Below are positions 53,842 through 64,000 of a stretch of DNA of 64,000 nt, piece after piece. Position numbers and translations under genes: made by a program. The notes under the pieces were generated by a model that did not search any database, was not told the DNA's origin, and worked only from the letters and a program-made list of their open reading frames with translations. The first letter of the stretch is position 1. Each line of letters opens with the position of its first letter. Location: assembly GCA_022823605.1 (NCBI GenBank), contig JAJEHS010000006.1, positions 124,001-188,000 of the forward strand, written 5' to 3'. Origin of the DNA: Paracoccaceae bacterium. Lineage in GTDB: Bacteria; Pseudomonadota; Alphaproteobacteria; Rhodobacterales; Rhodobacteraceae.

Positions 53842-55314
53842 ATGGATATATTCCCCTTCGAAAACAGTTATTCATCCTTGCCGGAGAGATTCTACGCAAG
53901 ATTATCACCAACCAGGGTATCAAGGCCCGAACTGGTCAAGATTAATTCTGAATTGGCTGCCGAATTGGGTTTGGATCCATCCAAGCTTGCAACTGAACAA
54001 GCAATTGAAGTTTTTGCCGGCAATCGGGTACCTGAAAAATCGAAGCCTATTGCACTCGCCTATGCCGGTCATCAATTCGGTGGATGGGTTCCCTCTCTGG
54101 GAGATGGTAGAGCAATACTTCTTGGTGAGCTCAGGAACCAGTCGGGGCATCTTCATGATTTGCAATTGAAAGGTTCTGGACCAACGCCCTTTTCACGTAA
54201 TGGTGACGGGAGAGCATGGCTAGGCCCTGTCATTCGGGAATATATTGTTTCCGAGGCAATGCACAATTTGGACATACCTTCAACCAGAACATTGTCGGTT
54301 GTATCAACGGGTGAAAGGGTATTTCGGGAAAGGTCCTACCCCGGTGGCATTTTAACCAGAGTAGCCCGAAGCCATATCCGAGTTGGAACCTTCCAGTATT
54401 TTTATGCACGGGAAGATCACGAGGCCCTGAAATTATTGGCGGATTATCTTATCGATCGTAACTATCCTGAACTAAAAAAATCCGAAAATCCTTTGCTATC
54501 ATTGCTTGTACAGGTTATTGAGGGGCAAGCCAAACTTATCTCGAAATGGATGGCTGTCGGATTTATTCATGGTGTAATGAATACGGACAATACCTCCTTG
54601 TCCTGTGAAACCATAGATTTCGGGCCCTGTGCATTCATGGACCGCTTTAAGGCAGCAAAAGTCTTTAGCTCCATAGATCACAATGGTCGATACGCCTATG
54701 CCAACCAACCAATGATTACCCATTGGAATCTGGCCCAATTTGCAACAACATTGATACCCATCCTCGAAGATGAAAAAGAAACGGCAATCAACAAGGTTAC
54801 TGATATCATTAACCGTTTTCCTCAACTTTATCTGGACAACTGGTTATCAAACTTCGGAAAAAAACTCGGTATGGAAAATCCTACAAGCGAGGATTTTGAA
54901 TTTATTACCGGCTTCTTGAATATTCTCGAAAAGGCAGAAGCAGATTTCACCCTGACTTTCAGAACATTATCAACGGTCCCTGCAAGAACCCTACAATCAT
55001 GCCATTTTGAAAACTTCGCTATTTCACCAAATCTGATAGTTGAGTGGATACCTACTTGGTTGGAAAGGTTAAGCAGGGAAAAAGCATCAGAAAGTGAACG
55101 TCTACTTTCTATGCAAAAGGTTAATCCTGCTTACATTCCTCGAAACCATCAAATCGAAAAAGCCATTGTTGAAGGAGTAGATGGAAATTTTGAAAGATTC
55201 AACACCATGGTAGAAGTGCTCAAGTCTCCATTTACTCAACAGGAGGGATACGAGGAATTTGAAAAAGCGCCTGAAACGAATGAGATCGTCACCAAAACCT
55301 TCTGTGGAACTTAG
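53842..55314 (+). CDS. selO: Protein adenylyltransferase SelO (YdiU/UPF0061)
   Basis: SelO is a pseudokinase-fold enzyme that transfers AMP to Ser, Thr or Tyr of proteins in redox regulation. Recognised by PIALAYAGHQFGGWVPSLGDGRAILLGE (~62-90), the GSGPTPFSRNGDGRAWLGPVIREYI block (~110-135), and GVMNTDNTSLSCETIDFGPCAFMD with the metal-binding Asn and Asp (~247-270). The C-terminus KTFCGT is the usual end, though bacterial members do not carry selenocysteine there. At 490 residues it is full length. Confidence 0.94.
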   Translation: MDIFPFENSYSSLPERFYARLSPTRVSRPELVKINSELAAELGLDPSKLATEQAIEVFAGNRVPEKSKPIALAYAGHQFGGWVPSLGDGRAILLGELRNQSGHLHDLQLKGSGPTPFSRNGDGRAWLGPVIREYIVSEAMHNLDIPSTRTLSVVSTGERVFRERSYPGGILTRVARSHIRVGTFQYFYAREDHEALKLLADYLIDRNYPELKKSENPLLSLLVQVIEGQAKLISKWMAVGFIHGVMNTDNTSLSCETIDFGPCAFMDRFKAAKVFSSIDHNGRYAYANQPMITHWNLAQFATTLIPILEDEKETAINKVTDIINRFPQLYLDNWLSNFGKKLGMENPTSEDFEFITGFLNILEKAEADFTLTFRTLSTVPARTLQSCHFENFAISPNLIVEWIPTWLERLSREKASESERLLSMQKVNPAYIPRNHQIEKAIVEGVDGNFERFNTMVEVLKSPFTQQEGYEEFEKAPETNEIVTKTFCGT

Positions 55315-55501
55315 AAAATTATTTCTTTAAATCTCGGCATTTAGATATTCTTTTACTGCTAATCTGAAGATTAACCTTAACCTCCAATTTGAATATTACA
55401 GCCAAGATATTAATTTAGATGCACACTGTACCTGTAATTTGAAATCATGTGCAGAATTTAGGTCTAGGTAAGGTTTGCAAGAGATAAGGAAAGATTAAAT
55501 T
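55315..55501 (+). promoter_or_regulatory. fur-eno upstream region
   Basis: These 187 bases of AT-rich DNA separate selO from fur and should contain the fur-eno promoter. AGGAAAG lies about ten bases before the TTG start of fur. No clear Fur box was seen. Confidence 0.3.
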
Positions 55502-58302
<2,801 letters not shown>

Positions 58303-58364
58303 TCTAAAAATCCATGGATAATGTCTTACTTATAACCAATTCAATCAATTGTCGAAAATCTGAA

Positions 58365-59621
58365 ATGACCTACAATCCCAAATCCGAATTCCTGAACGTA
58401 ATTCGCCAACGCGGTTTTTTCGATGATTGCAGCAATTTGGAGGAATTGGACAATTCCCTAATGAAGGGAATTTTACCAGCCTATATTGGTTTTGATGCCA
58501 CGGCCAAATCACTCCACATTGGTAGCCTGATCCAGATCATGATGTTACGCTGGCTTCAAAAGACGGGGCACAAGCCGATCGTATTGATGGGTGGGGGTAC
58601 CACTAAGGTCGGTGATCCATCATTCCGAGCAGATGAAAGACCCCTTCTGGACAATAGTGAGATCGAAACAAATATTTCAGGTATCAAGGAGGTATTCAGC
58701 AATTACGTAACCTTTGGTGATAATCCTACTGATGCAATTATGGTGAATAACGCTGAATGGCTCGACAATCTGAACTATATTGCTTTCCTACGGGATATCG
58801 GGAAATACTTTTCTGTCAACAGAATGCTCTCATTCGAATCCGTCAAGTCCAGACTGGACCGGGAACAATCCCTCTCTTTCCTGGAATTCAACTACATGAT
58901 TTTACAAGCCTATGATTTTCTTGAGCTTGCCAAACGACATGATTGTCAACTGCAGATGGGTGGTTCCGATCAATGGGGTAATATACTGAATGGTGTTGAC
59001 CTGAACAGAAGAATAATCGGTAAACAGGTCTTTGCCCTTACCTCACCTCTCTTGACCACTTCCGATGGTAAGAAAATGGGAAAAACCCAAAGTGGAGCCG
59101 TCTGGCTGAATGCCAATTTAACCTCCCCTTACGATTTTTGGCAATATTGGCGTAATGTAAGTGACAATGATGTCGGTAAATTCCTGAAACTTTTTACAGA
59201 ACTGGATCTTGCCGAATGCGATCGTCTTGGTTCTCTAGAGGGTTCTGAAATCAACGAGGCAAAAATAATTTTGGCGAACGAGGTTACCAGCCTTGCACAT
59301 GGTAAGGAACAGGCAGACAAAGCCTTGTCAACTGCGAGAGAAGTATTTGTTGAAGGGCGACAAAGCGAAGGATTGCCCATCTTGTCGGTTACTTCAGATT
59401 CCTTGATGGAAGATGGTTATCCCCTGCTTCAAGCTCTGGTTCAACTCGGTCTGGTTTCTTCGGGCAAGGAAGCCAGAAGAAATTTGCTGGGCAATGGTGT
59501 CAGGGTAAATGATATCGTCGAAACCGATACGGCAAGAATGTTGAGTTTGGAAGAATTAAGAAAATCGGCAAAGATATCAGTTGGCAAAAAACGCCATGCA
59601 ATCGTTCAACTTGAAAAATAA
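58365..59621 (+). CDS. tyrS: Tyrosyl-tRNA synthetase
   Basis: TyrRS charges tRNATyr. The HIGH motif appears as HIGS (in [12 protein letters not shown]) and KMSKS as KMGKT (in [12 protein letters not shown]). The C-terminal S4-type domain has [24 protein letters not shown] at 58365 gives 418 residues and the usual [10 protein letters not shown] start; an upstream ATG at 58314 would leave only 11 bases to the divergent anmK start and adds an atypical N-terminus. Confidence 0.95.
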   Translation: MTYNPKSEFLNVIRQRGFFDDCSNLEELDNSLMKGILPAYIGFDATAKSLHIGSLIQIMMLRWLQKTGHKPIVLMGGGTTKVGDPSFRADERPLLDNSEIETNISGIKEVFSNYVTFGDNPTDAIMVNNAEWLDNLNYIAFLRDIGKYFSVNRMLSFESVKSRLDREQSLSFLEFNYMILQAYDFLELAKRHDCQLQMGGSDQWGNILNGVDLNRRIIGKQVFALTSPLLTTSDGKKMGKTQSGAVWLNANLTSPYDFWQYWRNVSDNDVGKFLKLFTELDLAECDRLGSLEGSEINEAKIILANEVTSLAHGKEQADKALSTAREVFVEGRQSEGLPILSVTSDSLMEDGYPLLQALVQLGLVSSGKEARRNLLGNGVRVNDIVETDTARMLSLEELRKSAKISVGKKRHAIVQLEK

Positions 59622-59625
59622 CAAT

Positions 59626-60651
59626 TTAATTGTTTGATAAAAGGTCGCCCATTTCCCATTCACCATCGGGGAAGAATGCCTCAAAAGCAAAGGCAAACAA
59701 TAGATCATGGGGTAGGTCTTCTCCGGTTTCCAAATCCTTGACCCTCACCGTGCCTACATTTATACCTTGCCCGACGGAAGCAGTATCAAGAGGTGATGCC
59801 TGTCCTCCGGTCCAGGTCAAAACAATGCCATGTTCCTCGATTCTACCTTCAAGAATCAATCTCTCCAATGGCCAGGCTCTCTGCCCAACCTTTACTACCC
59901 TTGCCAGGGGACCTATTCCTTCCTGTTTGAATTCCTTAGTGTAAAGAAATGGACTGACGGCAAGTTCATACCCCTTGTAGGGATTTTGCCCATAGGGTCG
60001 ACGGAATTCAGGCTGGGCCATGACCAATCCTCCCGTGTCCTTGTTTCTAGACAAGAAATCTTGCCAGCTTTCTGTCCAGCCTGGAAGTTGTTCCAAACTG
60101 TTGCCAGTATGACTTCCCACAATTCCTGTTCCAAGGGCCTGTTGCCACCAGCTTTCAGTTTCGAGGTCATACATGACCATATCCGAGTTTCTGAGCAATC
60201 CGGATACACCAAAAGTCAGGGTTTGACCGTTAACCTCCCTGGAAAAAAATACTCCGGAATTACAAAGAGGACAGTAAGTAACAGCAATTGTTTGTCCACC
60301 AATCTGATCATTGACGATTTCATGCCAGAGTAGATATCTGATTGGGTATGCCCTGGGGAGATGGCCTTTCATTTCAATGGTCATTACACCTTCCCTGGGA
60401 AGTAAATCGATATTATCATCCAGAGTTAAAAAAGTCGGATTGTGAATTGCCGGAATTCCATCCTTGGGAACACCACCTGACATTATCTCATCCAAGGGCA
60501 CCGATGCGAGAGAAAAATCAGTATTTGGCCACTGGCTGCTGAACAGTTTCTCGTTGGCTTGTCCGGAAGCAAGACCCAGAACCCAGACCAAGGCTAGGGT
60601 AACAAATAGTTTGATGACAACCAACCTTGCTGGAATATGTCCCATCTTCAA
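59626..60651 (-). CDS. DUF3179 domain protein, exported
   Basis: This 341-residue protein has an N-terminal hydrophobic export segment (LVVIKLFVTLALVWVLGLASGQA). The DUF3179 core is clear: LLWHEIVNDQIGGQTIAVTYCPLCNSGVFF with a CPLC pair near 126-129, then FGVSGLLRNSDMVMYDLETESWWQQ. The family has no established function; the cysteine pair and conserved His suggest metal or redox chemistry (inference). It is convergent with tyrS, four bases apart. Confidence 0.85.
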   Translation of the reverse strand: MKMGHIPARLVVIKLFVTLALVWVLGLASGQANEKLFSSQWPNTDFSLASVPLDEIMSGGVPKDGIPAIHNPTFLTLDDNIDLLPREGVMTIEMKGHLPRAYPIRYLLWHEIVNDQIGGQTIAVTYCPLCNSGVFFSREVNGQTLTFGVSGLLRNSDMVMYDLETESWWQQALGTGIVGSHTGNSLEQLPGWTESWQDFLSRNKDTGGLVMAQPEFRRPYGQNPYKGYELAVSPFLYTKEFKQEGIGPLARVVKVGQRAWPLERLILEGRIEEHGIVLTWTGGQASPLDTASVGQGINVGTVRVKDLETGEDLPHDLLFAFAFEAFFPDGEWEMGDLLSNN

Positions 60652-60692
60652 ATTTCTTTCACTTCAAGAGCATCAACAGTAAAATATTTCAT

Positions 60693-61265
60693 CTATTCTT
60701 CTATTCTGGCACTGGCAATATAATCCGGGTCAGCAACTGCTCCATTTTGTCCCTGACCTCTTTTGATGGCATCAACAACATCCTGTCCAGAAATTACCCG
60801 TCCGAATACGGTATATTGGCCATTTAGGAACGGAGCTTCCTCAAACATTATGAAAAATTGGGAGTTGGCGGAATTGGGATTTTGTGCTCTTGCCATACCT
60901 ACGGTTCCCTTTCTGAAGGGGAGTGGTGAAAATTCGGCCTTCAAATCAGGCAGATCAGAGCCCCCTATCCCGGCCTTTTGCAAAGAACCTTGATCAACAC
61001 GTCCGAACTGAACATCACCTGTTTGGGCCATGAAACCCTCAATCACCCGATGAAAAGCTACATTGTCGTATAATCCGTTATTTGTCAAAGTAATTATTCG
61101 CTCAACATGCAGGGGGGCAACTTCATGAAGAAGTTCAATTTTTATAGTACCGGAGTTTTCACCGGCGACATCAAGTATCAACACATTTCTTTCCTTTTCG
61201 GCTATTGCATTTATGGTACCCAGTAGCAGGAAAGTTAAAACTAGTATTATTTTTTTCATATACAC
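60693..61265 (-). CDS. Secreted cyclophilin-type peptidyl-prolyl isomerase
   Basis: This is a PpiA-like enzyme of 190 residues. A signal peptide is visible (KKIILVLTFLLLGTINAIAEK). The cyclophilin core has VAFHRVIEGFMAQTGD, the MARAQNPNSANSQFFIMFEEAPFLNGQYTVFGRV active-site block and DVVDAIKRG. It assists proline isomerisation in the periplasm, alongside the parvulin domain of SurA. Confidence 0.93.
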   Translation of the reverse strand: MYMKKIILVLTFLLLGTINAIAEKERNVLILDVAGENSGTIKIELLHEVAPLHVERIITLTNNGLYDNVAFHRVIEGFMAQTGDVQFGRVDQGSLQKAGIGGSDLPDLKAEFSPLPFRKGTVGMARAQNPNSANSQFFIMFEEAPFLNGQYTVFGRVISGQDVVDAIKRGQGQNGAVADPDYIASARIEE

Positions 61266-61365
61266 CTCATAAGGGGAAGATTAAGGTTTTCCCAACGAAA
61301 ACAAAATCAAATTAAAGTGAACTCCGATAGCGACGATAAAAGGGAAACCATAAGGTATAGCAAGG

Positions 61366-61860
61366 TCAATTGCTAAACTTTTTCTCCAACTCTTCTATCA
61401 CATTCCTTGGTACAAATTCGGAAACATCTCCTCCGAGGCGGGCAATCTCCTTTACGAGTTTGGATGCAATAGCCTGTTTTCTTGCATCTGCCATCATGAA
61501 TACGGTTTCAATATTTTGATCCAATACTCTATTCATACCAACCATCTGGAACTCATACTCAAAGTCCGAGACAGCTCTCAATCCTCTGATAATGATGTTT
61601 GCTCCAACTTCTCGGGCACAATCCACCAACAGATTTTCGAAAGGATATACCTCAATTTCCTGATTGGTTTTTTTCTTCAGTTCCGTGATCTCTTTGTTAA
61701 TCATGGAAACCCTTTCATCCAAACTGAACAGGGGGGATTTTTCCTTATTGATGGCAACACCAATTACCAGTTTGTCCACCAGGGAGAATGATCTTCGAAA
61801 AATATCCAGGTGACCAAATGTTACGGGATCAAATGTCCCGGCGTAGAGACCGATTTTCAC
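61366..61860 (-). CDS. coaD: Phosphopantetheine adenylyltransferase CoaD
   Basis: CoaD makes dephospho-CoA from phosphopantetheine and ATP. The nucleotidyltransferase motif TFGHLDI (TxGH) follows GLYAGTFDPV at the N-terminus, and IIRGLRAVSDFEYEFQM near 88-105 and VSEFVPRNVIEEL at the end are diagnostic. Length (164) is typical. Confidence 0.96.
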   Translation of the reverse strand: MKIGLYAGTFDPVTFGHLDIFRRSFSLVDKLVIGVAINKEKSPLFSLDERVSMINKEITELKKKTNQEIEVYPFENLLVDCAREVGANIIIRGLRAVSDFEYEFQMVGMNRVLDQNIETVFMMADARKQAIASKLVKEIARLGGDVSEFVPRNVIEELEKKFSN

Positions 61861-61896
61861 AAAATTCTCTTTCTTAAGATTATCAGGAAACTTGAC

Positions 61897-62328
61897 TTAA
61901 TGGCCGATATATTCCTCTAGAGCCTGTTTTTCCATATTCAGCTCTCCCAAACGAGCCTTGACAACATCTCCAATTGAAATCAGTCCAACCATTTTCTTAT
62001 CGTCCATGACCGGTATATGACGGAATCTCCCCAAAGTCATTTTGTTCAACACATCAAAGGCAGTTTCGTTGGTATTACAGGTAACAACCTTTTTACTCAT
62101 CAGTTCATTTACTAATAAATTCAGGACCTGGGCACCCTTTATACCTATTTCCCTGACAATATCCCTTTCCGAAAGGATGCCAACCAGCAATCCGTCATCA
62201 TCAAACACTACCAAAGCACCAATTCGATTCTTGGACAAAAGATTGATAGCCATCAAAATACCATCATCGGGACCAATGGAGATAATGTTTTGACTACTTT
62301 TGCCCTTGAGAATTTGGCTCACAAGCAT
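61897..62328 (-). CDS. CBS-domain pair protein
   Basis: This 143-residue stand-alone protein is made of two CBS motifs (~8-60 and ~75-130) that together form one Bateman module. The motif ends GILSERDIVREI and VGLISIGDVVKARL are clear. Such modules bind AMP, ATP or SAM and regulate partners; the partner here is unknown. The C-terminal LNMEKQALEEYIGH is typical of the small alphaproteobacterial family. Confidence 0.9.
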   Translation of the reverse strand: MLVSQILKGKSSQNIISIGPDDGILMAINLLSKNRIGALVVFDDDGLLVGILSERDIVREIGIKGAQVLNLLVNELMSKKVVTCNTNETAFDVLNKMTLGRFRHIPVMDDKKMVGLISIGDVVKARLGELNMEKQALEEYIGH

Positions 62329-62631
62329 TGGAAGAATCCTTTCATTTTGAATTGAAAATGTTGTTTGTACGAAATTTAGATTATCCCAATTTTCAAAAAA
62401 AATTCACCCACTTTTACCTGATCCCGAATCTTTTGCTTGTGGATTGTTGTGCTTCCTCATTGCACTCCAGATATTAATTTAAGAAACTGTTTAGCGATGT
62501 AGATTTTGCAAACAAGAACCTGTTTCCCAGTTTTTGACAAGCAACATGCCCCGGGCACCAATTTTGCCCGGGACTATTTTTATCCTGAATATTCTGGTTT
62601 ATCTCCAGAAACAATCAACATGGCAGTTAAT
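62329..62631. other. Intergenic region between the CBS protein and symporter genes
   Basis: These 303 bases contain no recognised gene. An open frame at 62506-62709 on plus runs into the antisense of the symporter and is not credible. The main feature is a G+C-rich hairpin at 62550-62572. Confidence 0.5.
62550..62572. terminator. GC-rich hairpin, probable terminator of the symporter gene
   Basis: CCCGGGC (62550-62556) and GCCCGGG (62566-62572) form a 7-bp stem with a 9-base loop, 60 bases past the symporter stop. A T-rich tail (ACTATTTTTAT) follows only in the plus direction, so its use for the minus-strand gene is uncertain. Confidence 0.5.
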
Positions 62632-64000
62632 TCAGGCTTTCCCCTTTTCTGCTGCTTCCTTTTCAAAGTACTCTCTGGTTTTCTGGAAGACCATGGGCGC
62701 AAGCAATAGAAGTCCAATCAGATTTGGTACTGCCATCAGCCCGTTGAGAGTGTCTGCAAGATTCCAAACCAAGTCGACCTTCAGGTTTGCGAATGTAAGT
62801 GCAGCAAGTATCCACAAAATCCTATAGATCAAAATGCTTTTCTCACTAAACAGATATTGCCAACACCTTTCCCCATAATAGGACCATCCAAGGATGGTGG
62901 TAAATGCAAAGATCGCAAGTGCGATGGTTACAATATACTGACCTCCAGGGATAGAGATTTCAAAGGCTGTTGAAGTCAGAACAGCTCCTGTAAGGCCAGC
63001 GCCATCAACCTCCATTATCCATGCACCCGAAGTAAGAATAACCAAAGCTGTCATGGTACATACGATCAATGTATCGATAAAGGTACCCAACATGGCAATA
63101 ATACCTTGTCTAACCGGATTGTTGGTTTTTGCTGCTGCGTGAGCTATAGCTGCGGAACCCAAACCAGATTCATTTGAGAATACACCCCTTGCAACACCGA
63201 AACGAACTGCAGCCGCGACTGCAGCACCAGCAAATCCACCCGTGGCAGCAGCCGGGGTGAATGCATGTGTGAAGATTAAACCAATGGCAGCAGGAACCTC
63301 GGTGATATTCAATAGAATTACAATGAGTGCAGCGCCAATGTAAAGCACAATCATTGTTGGAACCAACTTACCGGCAACTTCACCAATTCTTTTGATCCCA
63401 CCAATTATGACAATACCTGCCAAACCGGCAACAATGATGCCTGTTACAAATGTTGGGACAGAAAAACTGTTATCCAACACTGCAGCCATGGAATTTACCT
63501 GGACCGCATTGCCAATCCCAAATGCAGCAATGGCTCCGAAAATGGCAAAAAGCAATCCTAGCGACTTGCCTAATTCAGGCGCAAATTTTCCGACACCATT
63601 TCGAAGATAGTACATTGGTCCTCCAACATACTTTCCTTCTTGGTCAACCTCTCGATAGGTAACAGCACAAACAGCTTCTGCATATTTTGTCGCCATACCG
63701 AAAAGGGCAATCAGCCACATGTAAAAAATAGCTCCAGGTCCACCCAAAGCTATTGCTGTTGCCACCCCGGCTATATTTCCAGTTCCGACAGTGGCTGACA
63801 GGGCCGTCATCAGGGCATTAAATGGTTTTACTTCACCTTCACCATCTTCACTATCGTCTTTGGTGAAAAGCAGCCTGAAACCATAACCTACTTTTCGCCA
63901 GGGCATGAACACCAAACCCAAGGTCAGAAGAACTCCGGTTACTCCCAGAATCCCCAACATGGGTGGTCCCCAGGCAAAAGCATTAACTGTATCGATTACA
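62632..64000 (-). CDS. Sodium:alanine symporter (AGCS family), 5' end outside window
   Basis: This multi-helix membrane protein imports alanine or glycine with Na+. The frame stays open beyond the ATG at 63960 to the right edge, where the added residues end in NAFAWGPP, matching the WGPP start region of the family. The N-terminus is therefore missing. Signatures include NALMTALSATVGTGNIAGVATAIALGGPGAIFYMW, VTYREVDQEGKYVGGPMYYLRNG, and RFGVARGVFSNESGLGSAAIAHAAAKT near the middle. Substrate preference is inferred from the family. Confidence 0.93.
   Translation of the reverse strand, partial: VIDTVNAFAWGPPMLGILGVTGVLLTLGLVFMPWRKVGYGFRLLFTKDDSEDGEGEVKPFNALMTALSATVGTGNIAGVATAIALGGPGAIFYMWLIALFGMATKYAEAVCAVTYREVDQEGKYVGGPMYYLRNGVGKFAPELGKSLGLLFAIFGAIAAFGIGNAVQVNSMAAVLDNSFSVPTFVTGIIVAGLAGIVIIGGIKRIGEVAGKLVPTMIVLYIGAALIVILLNITEVPAAIGLIFTHAFTPAAATGGFAGAAVAAAVRFGVARGVFSNESGLGSAAIAHAAAKTNNPVRQGIIAMLGTFIDTLIVCTMTALVILTSGAWIMEVDGAGLTGAVLTSTAFEISIPGGQYIVTIALAIFAFTTILGWSYYGERCWQYLFSEKSILIYRILWILAALTFANLKVDLVWNLADTLNGLMAVPNLIGLLLLAPMVFQKTREYFEKEAAEKGKA

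Noticed and set aside
62506-62709. 67-codon open frame on plus near the hairpin at 62550
   Set aside because: It runs through the hairpin and into the antisense of the symporter gene; no ribosome site.

Overview
This is a chromosomal segment of an alphaproteobacterium with moderately AT-rich DNA (by eye roughly 40-45% GC, not counted). The assignment rests on lineage markers read directly: a circularly permuted two-piece tmRNA gene, the alpha-type ClpXP adaptor SspB, a DUF4167 protein beside prmC-prfA, rodZ followed by ispG, LpxI rather than LpxH, ThyX, an alpha-type Fur and a fused indolepyruvate ferredoxin oxidoreductase. The genus cannot be fixed. A free-living, perhaps marine, heterotroph fits the tandem dimethylglycine/sarcosine-dehydrogenase-like flavoproteins, the sugar ABC operon and the Na+/amino acid symporter; that is inference.

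Layout. 1-8204: the N-terminus of a divergent PepA-like gene, then the envelope and cofactor run lptF-lptG-lptD-surA-pdxA-rsmA. 8201-15019 (minus): DUF4167, prmC-prfA, ispG-rodZ, sdhE with an Lrp-type regulator, and thyX. 15109-17853 (plus): gloA, split tmRNA, sspB, fumC. 18051-25088: a PfkB sugar kinase, an intergenic region with two perfect palindromes, two tandem FAD/GcvT oxidoreductases and ccdA. 25089-30012: an accessory island with three PD-(D/E)XK nuclease-like genes on one strand, a gene-poor AT-rich stretch, tusA, and the 3' remnant of an IS5-type transposase. 29998-34128: the fused indolepyruvate oxidoreductase and a YbaK-type deacylase. 34222-44927 (minus): pyrH-frr-uppS-cdsA-rseP-bamA-skp-fabZ-lpxA-lpxI-lpxB. 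45037-51643: miaA and a five-gene sugar ABC transporter/epimerase operon. 52092-64000: mazG, nucleoside hydrolase, selO, fur-eno, anmK, tyrS, a DUF3179 protein, a secreted cyclophilin, coaD, a CBS protein and an AGCS symporter cut by the right edge.

How the genes work together. Outer-membrane biogenesis dominates: lipid A synthesis (lpxA, lpxI, lpxB), LPS transport (lptF, lptG, lptD), beta-barrel assembly (bamA, surA, skp), the site-2 protease rseP, and phospholipid and undecaprenyl precursors (cdsA, uppS). The large cluster lacks lpxD between skp and fabZ and lacks dxr between cdsA and rseP, where these genes commonly sit. Translation and quality control are represented by prfA, prmC, frr, rsmA, miaA, tyrS, tmRNA and SspB.

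The main candidate for something undescribed is the three-nuclease cassette at 25573-28826. Each protein carries a readable PD-(D/E)XK motif, the three are on one strand, and no ATPase, helicase or methyltransferase accompanies them. No tRNA, rRNA or CRISPR array was recognised in the window.
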